From Linum tenue (lineage: Eukaryota > Streptophyta > Magnoliopsida > Malpighiales > Linaceae): DNA of 64,000 nucleotides. The notes under the pieces are model-generated. The model did no database searches. It saw nothing but the letters and a program-made list of their open reading frames with translations, and had not been told where the DNA came from. Numbering within the stretch: position 1 is the stretch's first letter; every line of letters begins with the position of its first letter. Made by a program: the position numbers and the translations under genes. The stretch spans positions 29,547,633 to 29,611,632 of the forward strand of contig CAMGYJ010000009.1 in NCBI GenBank assembly GCA_946122785.1, in the 5' to 3' direction. This document shows, one piece after another, positions 21,360 through 32,721 of the stretch.

Positions 21360-22684
21360 GATGAGTTAAGATGGTTACCGATTTTTAAGTAGCCATAGTG
21401 GCTACCTACATCTCCACTCTCCATTCTCAGGATTATTAAACTGATGGTCATTATTGAATAGGGATAATTTTGGAACGAAAATAATGACCACACTTGATTA
21501 CTTTCCCTAAAATAAGATTTTCCATATATTCTCTCCAAACCCTTAATAACCCTATTCCTTTCCTTCCTTTTCAATCACTGTTGTATTCCTCCCCTTCCGC
21601 TTCAATCGCCGGCCGCCGTAAACCTGGCTACCCCAGCCCTCCCTTCCCACCATCTTTGTATTCAAACCCCCCAAAACCCTTGCGTGCTTCTAAATCCATG
21701 TTCCCCTTCTCCTTCCTCTTTTTATTCAACCCAACTTTTTTTTATTCAAACCCTCATACGCCAAAAACTCTACCTCATTGCCAGGGACAATGTCCAGAAG
21801 ATCATCATCTATTGTCTCTCTCCCTCCTCCCCTCCCCTCCCTTCTCTCGCATTACTCTCTCTCACAAGTGGCTGAAAAAGGTAAAAGGTGGGATGAATAA
21901 AAACCCTAGATCTGATTTTTTGGCATTGGTAATGATTTTTTCGTAGTGGTAGTATTTTTTTCGTATTGGTATTGTTTTTTCCGCATTGGTATTGATTATC
22001 ATGTAAGTGTATTGCTTTTTCTGTAGTGGTAGTGTTTTTCGCATTGGTATTGTTTTTGTCGCATTGGTATTGTTTTTGTCGCAATGGTAGTGTTTTTTTC
22101 CTCATATTGGTAGTTTTCGTAAATTGAGTGGTATAGATTGTTTATATTGGTAGTTTTCGTGTAATGGTATAGATTTATTTCTGCAATGATATTTTTTTTT
22201 GAAAGTCTATTTCTGCAATGATATTGATTGTTTATGGTATAGATTGTTTATATTGGTAGTTTTTGTGTAATGGTATAGATTTATTTCTACAATGGTATTG
22301 ATTGTTTATGGTATAGATTGTTTATATTGGTAGTTTTCGTGTAATGGTATAGATTTATTTCTGCAATGGTAGTTTTCATGTAATGGTATAGATTTTATTC
22401 TGCAATGGTATTGATGTTTTTCAAAGTGGTAGTGTTTGTCTAATGGATTGATACTGATTTGTTTTTTGTTTTTTTTGCAGAAAGATTGAGAAAAATATGG
22501 AAAGGAAATCTGGCTGGAGATCACGGAAGTGAGAGAAAGAGAGAATTTTAATTAATAGATTTTTGTAACTACCTAAAATTTAATTTATTAAAAAATTAAT
22601 TAATATAATTTATTTTAACATACCTAATTTACCCTTAGTAACCACGGTGATTACTACTTTTAGTAATCACCGTAACCTGTCCCC
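21360..22684. mobile_element. Unclassified insertion inside the 3' LTR of D
   Basis: It is absent from the 5' LTR, where GACTC joins CTCTCG directly. Both ends carry GGTTAC(C/G)G and a hairpin: GTAGCCA-TAG-TGGCTAC near 21391-21407, and the perfect 11-bp stem GGTGATTACTA/TAGTAATCACC at 22647-22672. The interior has CT-rich UTR-like sequence and a minisatellite. No transposase and no clean target duplication are visible, so the class is open (MITE or Mutator-like gene carrier). Confidence 0.6.
21925..22450 (+). repeat. Minisatellite-like low-complexity repeat
   Basis: The first half has units of about 20 bp (GCATTGGTATTGTTTTTGTC-like). The second half has units of about 75-80 bp built from TATTGGTAGTTTTCGTGTAA and GGTATAGATTTATTTCTGCA, repeated about three times with variation. 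Confidence 0.75.
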
Positions 22685-23014
22685 CTCTCGTCCAAAGAAT
22701 TGCTCCCCCAAAATATGTGTCCGCCCACTTCAATTAAATCCTCCCTAGCCTCGTGTCCTCCTTCCCATTAAAAGTCTGGCCCAATTGCGTCTCCTCCCTG
22801 AGACAAAGCGATTTGGCCCCAATTAATTGCTTGTGGACTCGCTTCTTTTTCGTGCTTTCTCCACCTGCAACATACCAAACTCATGGCACTAGGAAGTAAT
22901 GGGTTTTCAACCATTCCCGGGTTAGTGAGCCCTAAAATAGCACCAATTGGCTTAAATATATCATGAGATAGTCACATAAAGTTCAAGAATCAGATTTATT
23001 AAAGCCGATTATCA

Positions 23015-23031
23015 CAAACCCACACTCAATT
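23015..23031 (-). other. Terminal polypurine tract of element D
   Basis: Minus strand CAATTGAGTGTGGGTTT directly precedes the 3' LTR start TGATAATCGG. It is preceded by GGGACAAGCAAC, which corresponds to GGGGACAAGCAAAC at the same position in C. Confidence 0.7.
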
Positions 23032-24584
23032 GTTGCTTGTCCCTAAGCAACGACTCAAAAGACACACAGACCTAACAATCTATAACAATGACACATTATA
23101 GACTCAACACTCAAAACACTCAAAACAAAACACAAAATTTCCTTGTACTCTTGTTGTAATCAGTAGTTTCTTTCTTAATGGAGGAGTTGTGCTTTAATAA
23201 TCATACCATTCACCCCACACTCAAGGTCTTTGCACCCATTAACCATTGACTGAATCAAATCCATCAAAAACTCAATTAGCAACACTCAATTTCGATCGTC
23301 GGTAGTGGGTGATTAACAACTTATGATCTAACAGTTATTAGGAGAATCTAACCACATCAGTGAGGTGCATATCTCGTGAGGACAATCTGGCTTACTCACA
23401 CCAATCATAAGCAATTAACAAAGCATGAGTCTCAAAAACTAATGGGGGAAGCCTTTCGCAAACATGATTTTAACTTTAAGCACATCACTACCTTTTATGA
23501 CAAGGAGAGGCTTTCTCTCTTTCTGATTTTGCTTGCTGAGTGGTCGTATTTAGTACAAGTGGGATTTGTTTCTTACTACCGGTGACCGAGCAAGAACAAT
23601 TTCTGCTTCTTAGCACTCGCATATGGGCTTCTTTCAACTCCTTTTCCTCGGTCCGTGTGGAGGGTCACCACACATCCTCAAATGGCACTTCACTCAACTG
23701 GGGATCGTACTTGATAAGCAACATCGTACGGTCGCGAACCGATTCTCAATTGAATCTTTCCTAATCCCCATGTGCAATGAGTGATTGCCTCACACGATTT
23801 TGGTATTTTACCCACACTTTAATTGTTATGGAAACTTTCTTATATTTTACTTGTCAGGTAGTGTTTTCTCATTTTATCAAGATACAGTTCACCCCATCAT
23901 AAAACATTTTAAAAAGAGAGACTCATTGCAAAATCAAAAGCTCACAATTGATGCAAGTAAGCACGGCATAAAAAAATGTCGAATGGTCAATGTTCTCCAC
24001 CTAACTACTTCACCAAAAGTCGTTACACTATCCTCACAAAAGAGAATGTTGCTAAAAGAGTTTTGCTCATTCAAAGTATATCAAGTCAGTCAAAACATTC
24101 AAGCTCATTGTGAAGAACTATGCAATTCAACACTAGTGGGGTGATGTTGATGATTTCATTCAAGCGCAAACTCATTTTCAAGGCATCATGGTCATTTACA
24201 TCATGTTACCACAAGAGTAAAAGGTTTGTTTTTAATTTTTCTGATTTTTAGGTGTTTTTTAGCCATTAGCTTTGCACAGGCAGACTGCACCAACACAGGC
24301 AAACTGCATGCAGTTTGGCTGTGCTCAACCTAATGGCAATTTTTTTTTAATACACATGATGAGACACTGTGGACAACAAAGACTTGACACCTAAACATAA
24401 AACACGACAAGAACACAGACCATCCACCCCACACTCAGGATGGACATTGTGCATAATGTCTGCTACTACACACGACACAAACAGGTTCACCTAGCTAACA
24501 TTATTACAGACCATCATCCACTACGAGAAGTATTCACAAAGAAAAGAAGAAAAAGAAAAGAAGAAAGAACCTCGGGACAAGCTC
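23032..24584 (-). other. Structured spacer of element D
   Basis: No convincing ORF. On the minus strand an internal polypurine-like CTGAGTGTGGGGTGG lies at 24438-24424. About 90 bases downstream is a long hairpin (24262-24337): outer arms GCCATTAG/CTAATGGC, middle arms GCACAG/CTGTGC and a perfect 18-bp palindrome CAAACTGCATGCAGTTTG at 24300-24317. It takes the place of the two-stem hairpin of A, B and C. Confidence 0.6.
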
Positions 24585-24688
24585 CTATGAAGGAGGGGTC
24601 GATGAAGAAGTGTCAAACTTCTCATCTAGACGCTGGTTGAGCTCCTTGATCTTCTTATATTTCTCTGTGTCTCTGGCTTCCAAGATAG

Positions 24689-26943
24689 CTATTCTGGCTC
24701 TGAGATTGTCTCTAGATGATGGTATGCTGGTACAACTGGTGGAGTAGCTCCTAGATGCGGAATTGGAGGTGAATGTGACTGCTGACTCTGACCGACACTC
24801 GTTGCAGAGTGTCCTGCTGGTGCCGGTGATGATGAACAAGCACCCAGAGGCATGGGTGTAGGAGCTGGAGCTGTTGTCGGAGTGGCTACCGATGGTGCTG
24901 GAGATGATGCTGAAGCAGAAGTTGATCTAGCAGCCTTTGCTTCCCTTTTTCGATTGTTCTCACTCTCCCAATCCTTATATTTGCTGATGGATAGATATTC
25001 ACCATGACATCCTGCTTTCCTCAGAAAACCCAACTTGACTAACGATGTTTCCCCAAGCAGAGTCGATCCCTCACTTATCTCCAAACCCGTAGGGTTCTCT
25101 GGTAACCCCCAGTAAGCTCGAGCTAATGCAGTAATGATTCCCCCACACATAATAGCTCCACGAGGTTTGAGTGCTTCATTTTCAAGCATCTTACCCACCA
25201 TGTACCCAACACACAATGGTGCTCCAGTGACGAAACTGTGAATGTACCTGAGATCGGTGGTGTAGACACCACTGGCATTGGATCCCTTTCCCAAGACAGT
25301 GTGAGCCAAGTAGTCGTGTACTAGTGGGATCACAGGGTCTCGGATAGATGCTCTCCTCGAAGAACTAGGATTGTAGTCCTTTCCATTTTTCACAATTGTC
25401 TTCCAAAACTCTCCCAAATCCTGTGCTTCATCAGGAATTGCATCAGCTGCACCATCGAAGTAAAGTGCTCGGTTCACTTGGCTCAAAGTGAGGGACTTGG
25501 TTTGACTGGCCAAAGTACTCTGAATCTTGCTCACCACCCCACTATCCTCGAAGCTGTAGGTGGCCAAGAATGCTCTGGTGAGGTGTGGATAGGTGGGGAA
25601 GTGCATCTCCGGAAATCTTGCCCAATTCATCTTGCGGAAATATGCCATCACCTCCTCAGCCCGCTCTGTCTTCTGCAATGCTTCATAGTCCATGAACTGA
25701 GAAGGGATGACCTCTCGTTTCATCAGATCTGCATACTCCTCTTTATGTTGCTGGAGCTGGAGAGGTCGACCGAACGTCTTAGAGATGTCCTTTGGAAGAG
25801 AAGAAGCATCCTTCTTCTTGCTTGCATCTGGGGTAGTACGATGTGGTGTCGTGGATGGTGTAGGTGCTGAAGAAGAAGGCTTCCTCTGTGGTCGTGAAGA
25901 TGAGCCCGGTTGCTGGAGACGAGTCCTTTTTGCTAGCCTGCTCTTGTCTACCAAGAGCCATCTTAGCCAGCCTTCGTTCGAGTGCATCGAACTTTGATCC
26001 AGTTTAGCATCAATCTTTGCTTCTAAACTTGCAACTCTGTCTATCTCATGCAAGCCTCCTCTCCTTTGAATGCTGGTCTCACTACCCCATTCAGTATCTT
26101 CAGAACATATCTTCTCCACCAGTTCATATGCTTCTGGTGCTTCCATCCTTGTGAAACCATTTCGGGAAGCATTATTCAGAGCATCTCGGAATTGCCTTCT
26201 GATTTCTTTGAAGAAAATAGAGATCACGTTCCAATCTTCAAGACTGTGGCTTGGGAATCTCATTAAAAGACCCTTATAGCGCTCCCATGCCTCGGTCAGA
26301 CTCTCGTCTTCAGCTTGTTTAAAAGTAACAATTTCCTCTTGCCTCTTCATTGTCTTGGCAGGAGGAAAGTACTTATCCAAAAAGGTATTCTCAAGCTGAC
26401 CCCATGTCGTGATGGAACGGGGTGTTAAGTTCTGGAACCAGTGTGATGCATTCCCTAGCAGAGAAAATGAGAACATCCAAAGACGGATTGCATCATCAGA
26501 CACAGTCGGGCTCTTCATCGTATCACAAATGCTCGCGAACCGGCGGAGATGTTCATGAGGATCCTCTGTGCTAGCCCCTGAGAAAGTGTACCCATTGGTG
26601 ATCATATTGATGAATGATGGGGTAATTTCAATGGTTGCATCCCCAGGAGAATGACAACACATGAAGCTCGGGCTCCAGTCCTTCAATTCAAACGAGCCCT
26701 GATTGATCGATCCTCGTCTGCCATGATGTCTGGCTCAACCTCACGAGGTGGTGGTGTCGGTGGTGTAGGGACGACAGGTGGTGAAGCCTGCCCTCTCGGT
26801 TGACGATTCTTGGTTAGGGAAGGCCTAGGAGTTGTGGTTGTGGTTGGCTGCTTCTCTAACTTGACCTGCTTCCTGTTCTGTCGGCGGGTCCTCTCTATCT
26901 CTGGATCAAGTGGCAGTAAATTGCCGGTCGTCCTCCTTGGCAT
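24689..26943 (-). CDS. Gag fused to Athila-type extra-ORF domain (element D)
   Basis: The likely start is the ATG at 26943 (MPRRTTGNLLPLDPEIERT), homologous to the gag start of C. One apparent frameshift near 26690 separates this N-terminus from an open frame of 665 codons. Domains in that frame: gag core, about residues 1-245 (STEDPHEHLRRF, GNASHWFQNLTPRSITTW, DKYFPPAKT, EAWERYKGLLMRFPSH); a basic Ser/Pro-rich linker, about 255-300; then an Athila ORF-1-like domain, about 320-580 (FPEMHFPTYPHLTRAF, LTLSQVNRALYF, AIMCGGIITALARAY). No zinc knuckle, protease, RT or integrase lies between them. Near the C-terminus a second frame continues as a coiled coil (LRARIAILEARDTEKYKKIK) to 24585, so a late frameshift is likely. 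The product could bind element RNA or capsids, but its role is unknown. Confidence 0.72.
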
Positions 26944-27039
26944 GTACGAGGAGGATACACCTGAAAAATTCACCTGCACACTAACACCCAGATCAAAATA
27001 GTTCACTCACAAAAATCAACAAAAATAAGGTATGGCAGC

Positions 27040-27056
27040 CCCCGGCAACTTCGCCA
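27040..27056 (-). other. Primer binding site of element D, tRNA-Asp type with two mismatches
   Basis: Minus strand TGGCGAAGTTGCCGGGG differs from the tRNA-Asp complement at two adjacent bases (AA for CC). It is otherwise placed exactly as in A and C. Confidence 0.75.
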
Positions 27057-27062
27057 AAAACT

Positions 27063-28583
27063 TGATAGGGAAAAAGCTTAATGCTAATTCATATCTTGTA
27101 GTAAAACCGGAAATCCGGGTATCGTCTCTCAGGGACTGGTACAACCTTATAATTTATCAATTTTGTGGAGCAAACTATAAGTGAAAAATGGTTTGGTTGA
27201 TGAGATTATTAACTAATAGCAAAATCATAAACTAATTAAGCAAAGTAAACTTGTCGGGAGAAATTCAATGGGAGAAACTCTGGGAGAAACACAGGGATTC
27301 ACTACCTATCCAGATTAATTCACATATTCCAATCAATTTAATCCAACTCTCTACAGCCAGGATATCACGAATGTGTTAGCTATCCCTGTCGGGAATTACT
27401 ACGTACTAAACAATTAAATCAAATCCTACTGTCGTAGCTCAATGACTTAATTATTTAGCCTGAAGATCGATATCCTATTCAGGACCACATAGCATCTTAT
27501 TTAATCCACTGTCGCTTCGATAAGTTACTATGTAACATGAAATATGTTCAGTTATTAGGGTTTCACTGTCGTTAATAACCTAATTAACAACGAATCAATG
27601 TATTGGTGGCCAGTCAACACAAAGCATTAAGTAATTTCATGCAATAGAGATTGGAAGAAAAGAATTATGGATCAATCCATCAAATCAAGAAATAGTTACA
27701 CCCTATGGTGTTTCCCCCAGAAATCGGGGTTTAGTTCATGATGAAATTGAGATAATCAATGGGGTTTTGTTCATCATGTTCTAAATCAACAATAAACAAC
27801 TAATTTGGTCTAGAAAATCCAACCAAAATAATCACCCTTGTTGAAATCAGCTCAAGTTGCCTTGGAGAAGTTCGATCGTCGATGATAATCGCCGCCGCCA
27901 ATTCCCTGCTCTGCGTCTTGCTGCTTGCTTTTTTCTCCGAAAGAAGTTCTATTCCTCCTCCAAAGAATAGCCGCCCTCTAAAAAACGAGTCCCAATTCTT
28001 TTCCTCCCCTCTTTTTTTTCCTGGCCCAATCCGCTCCTCCTTGTTCCGCTAGCCCTCTCCTTTTTTATTTTTATTTTTCTAAAGCCTCTCACCCCCCAAA
28101 AACAATTAATTCCGCCGCCAAGAGATTAGAAGATCCCCCTAGCTTCCAATTCTCTGTCCGTTCCCAATAATCAAAACCTCCAGCCGCTTTCCGTCCAAAA
28201 AATAGTCCAATTCGTCCAGGCCCCAGGCCCAAAAGAATTTCCGTCCTAGACTCCTCTCGTCCAAAGAATTGCTCCCCCAAAATATGTGTCCGCCCACTTC
28301 AATTAATTCCTCCCTAGCCTCGTGTCCTCCTTCCCATTAAAAGTCTGGCCCAATTGCGTCTCCTCCCCGAGACAAAGCGATTTGGGCCCAATTAATTGCT
28401 TGTGCACTCGCTTCTTTTTCGTGCTTTCTCCACCTGCAACATACCAAACTCATGGCACTAGGCAGTAATGGTTTTTCAACCATTCCCGGGTTAGTGAGCC
28501 CTAAAATAGCACCAATTGGCTTAAATATATCATGGGATAGTCACATAAAGTTCAAGAATCAGATATATTAAAGCCAATTATCA
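27063..28583 (-). repeat. 5' LTR of element D (1521 bp)
   Basis: TGATAATTGG (28583) to CCCTATCA (27063) on the minus strand. It matches 20161-23014 closely outside the inserted block. Confidence 0.9.
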
Positions 28584-29481
28584 CAGTGTATTCATCGTAT
28601 CCTCCCTACTCGTGAAGTTTTAGTAACGCGTGGGATGGATATCCTTCCTATTTGCCCGGTATGTGAGCGGAAAGAGGAAATCATTGAACATTTATTTTTC
28701 AGGTGTCCGGAGGCAAGGAGATTATGGAGAATGGTGGGGCTGCATAGGCACTTGGGATGTTGGAATAAGGGTTCCTCTATTGGATTCCTTTGATATTCAT
28801 TGTTCAAGGAAGATGTCTAGGAGTTGGATTATCTTTGCTTGCAGGTTATTTGCCTTCTTTGGCACATCTGGAAAAATCGATGTACTGTTTGTTTTGAGTT
28901 CAAGTAGGTTAAAGTGGAAGAACTTGCTACCAAATGGAAGCACCAAGTTCAAGAGAATGATAAAGCTCTCCTGCAGGCCACTCCTGTAAATGGCACAGCT
29001 CCGATGAGAAATCATCTAAATTATGATGACTCCATGGCAAATTTTGTGGCCTCGTTTGATGCAGGTACACGGTGCGGGGAGTTTGGATCTTTGGCTTTTC
29101 GTTGTACGGCGTGCTTCGGAAGAGGTCATAGCCGCCAAGGCTTGTGTGTTTTAAGGTTGTAGTGATCCTTATGTCCTGGAGGCGCTAGCGTTACGGGATT
29201 GACTTCTTTTCTGCAAGCAGCATCAGCTCAACAGTGTTTGCGTTCATGGGGATGCTAAAGTTCTCTTTGAGAAATGTCGTGCAAGACAAGTTTGTGACGC
29301 AAAAATTGGGATTCTTCTTCAAGAGATTGATATGCTCATTAGTGGACTCAACAACGCCTCGATTCACTTTGTTGGTAGATTGAATAATAGAGTAGCTCAC
29401 TCGGTAGCAAGACATGCTCTGGTTTTGTCGCCTAAGTTATTACCGAGGTTTGACTTTGTTGCTTGGTTGCGTAGTAGATAG
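28584..29481 (+). pseudogene. LINE 1, second part: zf-RVT end and RNase H
   Basis: It continues the LINE frame after element D: CIHRILPTREVLVTRG, then CPVCERKEEIIEHLFFRCPE (Cys/His zinc-binding motif), RLWRMVGL and IWKNRC. From about 29040 an RNase H-like domain of the plant LINE type is readable across frameshifts: FDAGTRCGEFGSLAF, VHGDAKVLFEKCRARQ and FVGRLNNRVAHSVARHAL. It ends with TAG at 29479-29481. Several stops and shifts make it a pseudogene. An A-rich stretch near 29532 may be the LINE tail. Confidence 0.85.
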
Positions 29482-29558
29482 GCTATTTGTATATGTGATC
29501 TTTATACTACCTCTTTTCAAGAGGAATCTAATGGAAAAAAATAGTCAAAGAACCGCAC

Positions 29559-32523
29559 TCAACCAAAAGCGGCAGTTAGCCGAACTGTCGATGCAAGAAC
29601 CTTTTGAGCCACTAAATGGGTGGCCCTATTAAAATCGCGAGGGGTAAAAGTACAATCAAAGAACGAGAATGACGAAGGCAGAACTTGAATTTCCTGCAAT
29701 AATGCACCACCCATTCTTTGATCTGTGTCTCTCGAGCGTACTCGGCGTACCAAGAGTTGGCAATCCCCACAAAAATTCTCAAAAACAAAACCATGAGTTA
29801 AACACCATGTAATTGCATCACGTAGTGCCATTAATTCCATGAGAAAAGGATAGGAAATACCTGAATAGTATTTTTCATAGGCGAATAACAAGGCCCCATT
29901 CTCGGCAAATCCCGCTAAGCCAACAGCACCACCAACACCCATCTTTCAGGTCCTGTCAAATCGTACAAGAACTCTGCCTGGTGGGCATACACCGTCGGTC
30001 TCCGACCTTGGTGGGGCTCCAGTCGGCGGTGAAGCTTCGCTGCCAAGTTTGACTCCATTATGCAACTTCATGGGTGTAGTCGCATTCCGCCATTCCTCTT
30101 CTTGCACTTTTAGTCGTCGTAACAAGGCTGAACCCGTGTACTGAATGCGCTTGTGGACAGCCCAACAACGGGACTTCCAAAGACGCCATAACAAGAAGAA
30201 CACATTAGAAACATCCAATTTGGACAAAGGACAATGGAAAAGAAATTGCTTCCAACATTCATCATAGGATAACCCCATTAAGCGCCACCGAAGTAGACCC
30301 AATCCTGCTAGTTCTCACAATTCCACGAGAACTCGACATTGTAGGAAGAAATGGAGAATCTAATCAGCCCCCTCCGAACACACTAGGCATGTAATGTCTG
30401 TGAGAAGCCTTTTGAATACCACAACATCACACACCGGGAGGAACCCACACACCGGGGGGAACCCACGAATCACTCGCCACCTAAAAAACTTCAACTTTGG
30501 CGACAAAGGTAAATTCCAAAGGAATTTCCAAAAACGTCCATCATAAGGAAGGGGAGGAGGAGGGAAGTTGATACCCCGACTTGACGGAGTACTCACCCGA
30601 ACATGAGTAGTAATGCCATATAAATTTATATGGGATAGGCTGCGATGGCAAAGGAATGGTGATGATCAGCTCCACCGACTCAGCTGTGAACATCCCCTAC
30701 AACAAATCAACTTTCCAACTATGCGGGACAGGAAAAATCAAATCGGCCACAAAGATTAAAGAGAAATCGACCCCAGGGAGTAGAGAAGGATTAGAAGGTG
30801 GGGAAGAAGACAACCACTTATCTGAGAGAATCCAGATTGACTTGCCTAATCTGACTCACTAGCGCAACCCACTAGCAAGTAAATCTAGCCCCTCAAGTAT
30901 TCCTTTCCAAGCCCAAAAGGGTCTTGCACCCTCATTTGCCGAGAGAAGAGTAGTATCCGGATGGTAGCGGGCCTTGTACATGACAGCTAAGGTAGAATCG
31001 GGAATTTGAAGGAGTTGCCATGCTTGCTTTGCGAGCAAAGCTATATTGAATCGATCAAAATCTCGAAATCCCAGGCCGCACTCAAATTTACTATGACAGA
31101 CCTCCAGCCAAGATACCCAGTGTATACCTTTCTCCTTATCTTGAGTTTCCCACCAGAACCGGGTAAACGCATGAATACGAAACATAAACATCACATATAT
31201 TGATGAAGCCGAACCAATTGATTTGTTTACGATCCCTTTTGGAAGCAAACGACATGACCTTAGTCTTCCACGATCGAATCTGAGCAACCAGACCCTCTTC
31301 CAAGAACCGAAACATTTGTGTTTTAGACCTCTGAACCGCGACGGGAAATCCAAGGTATGTGTCATGGGGAGGTGTCACTGTTACTCTTAAGAAGGCAACC
31401 AATGCAGCTTGTTCCTGTTCGGACATGTTAGCACTAACACATATAGAGGACTTGTGTAAATTAACCCTCTGTCCACTTACAAAGCCATACTCCTCAAACA
31501 CATGTAGCATGTGAGAGCATTCGAGAATTGAGGCTCTTAAGAAGAGATAAGTATCAGCAGCAAACATCAAATGAGACGTGATAGGGGCACAACGATGAAT
31601 TCTTAACCCATGTAGAGCATTGCAGTTCAGTTTACGAGACAGCTTAGCGGTAAATGCCTCAGTGTACAAGGCAAAGAGGAGAGGAGAGAGGGGGTCACCT
31701 TGACGAATACCACGCTCTGGCCTAAGATGTTGAACATAAGAGGTAGGATCAACATTATTAGACTTGAATAGTACTTGAATGTATGTGACAACAATCTAGG
31801 CCATCTCTACGTCAACATGATGCACCACTCCATCTTAATCACGAAGCCCCACGATTTGATTACACCGGCGACGTTGCATAGTAACAATATGGAAGTACTG
31901 CATGTTCGCATCCCCGATTTGTAACCATTGGATGCAGGACTTTTGCTTCCAAAACAATTCCTCTTACTTGTATGCCTCGAACAGTTGCTACTCGAGCCCC
32001 TTGATTAGCTCCCAATAAACCACCGCAACTTCACGAGCTTCTTCAATTTCATTTTTAAACTCAAGGATTTGCCAGGGCCGAATTGGAAGTACCAAATCTT
32101 GGCCAACCAATGAGCTCATGTCGAACCTCCTTGAGTTGGTTAAACGAGCGAAATTGAAGAGTGCCTCGAATCTCCTTACACCACGCCACTTTAATGATTT
32201 CAAGAGCTTCCATGTTAGTGTTCCAAATCATAATGAAAACGAGTGCGGGAACGACAAGGCTGGTTTGTAAGATACAACAATAGCATTCGGTGATCAGAAT
32301 CCAAATCTATCAAATGGATTACCTTCATATCCACTCAAGAGGAAAGGGCCAGCTTTGTCCCTAGGCATCGGTCAGCCATTCCATAATATGAGCATCTGCA
32401 GATCTCCTGTTTGGCCATGTAAACGGAGAACCATGATACCCTAAGTCTATCAGACCTACAACATTAACAAAACAATTAAGTTGTTCTAACGCCGCCAAGG
32501 AAGGTTGGTTCCCGCCTACCTTT
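29559..32523 (-). pseudogene. LINE 2: L1-type ORF2 remnant (endonuclease, RT, RNase H)
   Basis: On the minus strand, in order: the end of an AP-type endonuclease (GLIDLGYHGSPFTWPNRR and SDHR, about 32480-32260); a linker; RT with GIRQGDPLSPLLFALYTEAF (about 31735-31660) and FAADTYLFLRAS, where the catalytic FADD is changed to FAAD; WWETQDKEKGIHWVSW and GLGFRDFDRFNIALLAKQAW; the zinc-binding region (LPLSPKLKFFRWRVIRG, 30360-30596); and RNase H (MELMALRDAITWCLTHGF, 29559-29942). It is broken into several frames and 5'-truncated near 32523. It would encode target-primed reverse transcription if intact. It is tail to tail with LINE 1. Confidence 0.88.
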
Positions 32524-32721
32524 TCTCAAGAATTGAGCAAACAATTAAAAGAATATAAACCTGGCACTGTACAATCAAACACACAAATGAATTCAGCCAT
32601 AAAATGCACTATACAAGCGGCTGAAGATGACCAACCTCAAACAATGTATATTATACTACTTCACAATAGAAATGTGTTTCAAAAGGTATAGAAATTAAGT
32701 TATATTGGGAATTCGATATAG

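Larger units (their letters stand above)
20161..23014 (-). repeat. 3' LTR of element D (enlarged by an insertion)
   Basis: It runs from TGATAATCGG (minus strand, 23014) to CCCTATCA (20161). It is 2854 bp against 1521 bp for the 5' LTR; the difference is the 1325-bp insertion at 21360-22684. Confidence 0.88.
20161..28583 (-). mobile_element. Element D: non-autonomous Athila-like retrotransposon inside LINE 1
   Basis: On the minus strand: 5' LTR 28583-27063, primer site, gag fused to an Athila-type ORF domain, spacer with internal polypurine tract and large hairpin, terminal polypurine tract and 3' LTR 23014-20161. No protease, RT or integrase. The flanking 5-mers are TAGTG (20156-20160) and CAGTG (28584-28588), a target duplication with one change; joining across it restores the LINE frame. 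The LTR starts examined differ at a few percent of sites, so D is older than C. Confidence 0.9.
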
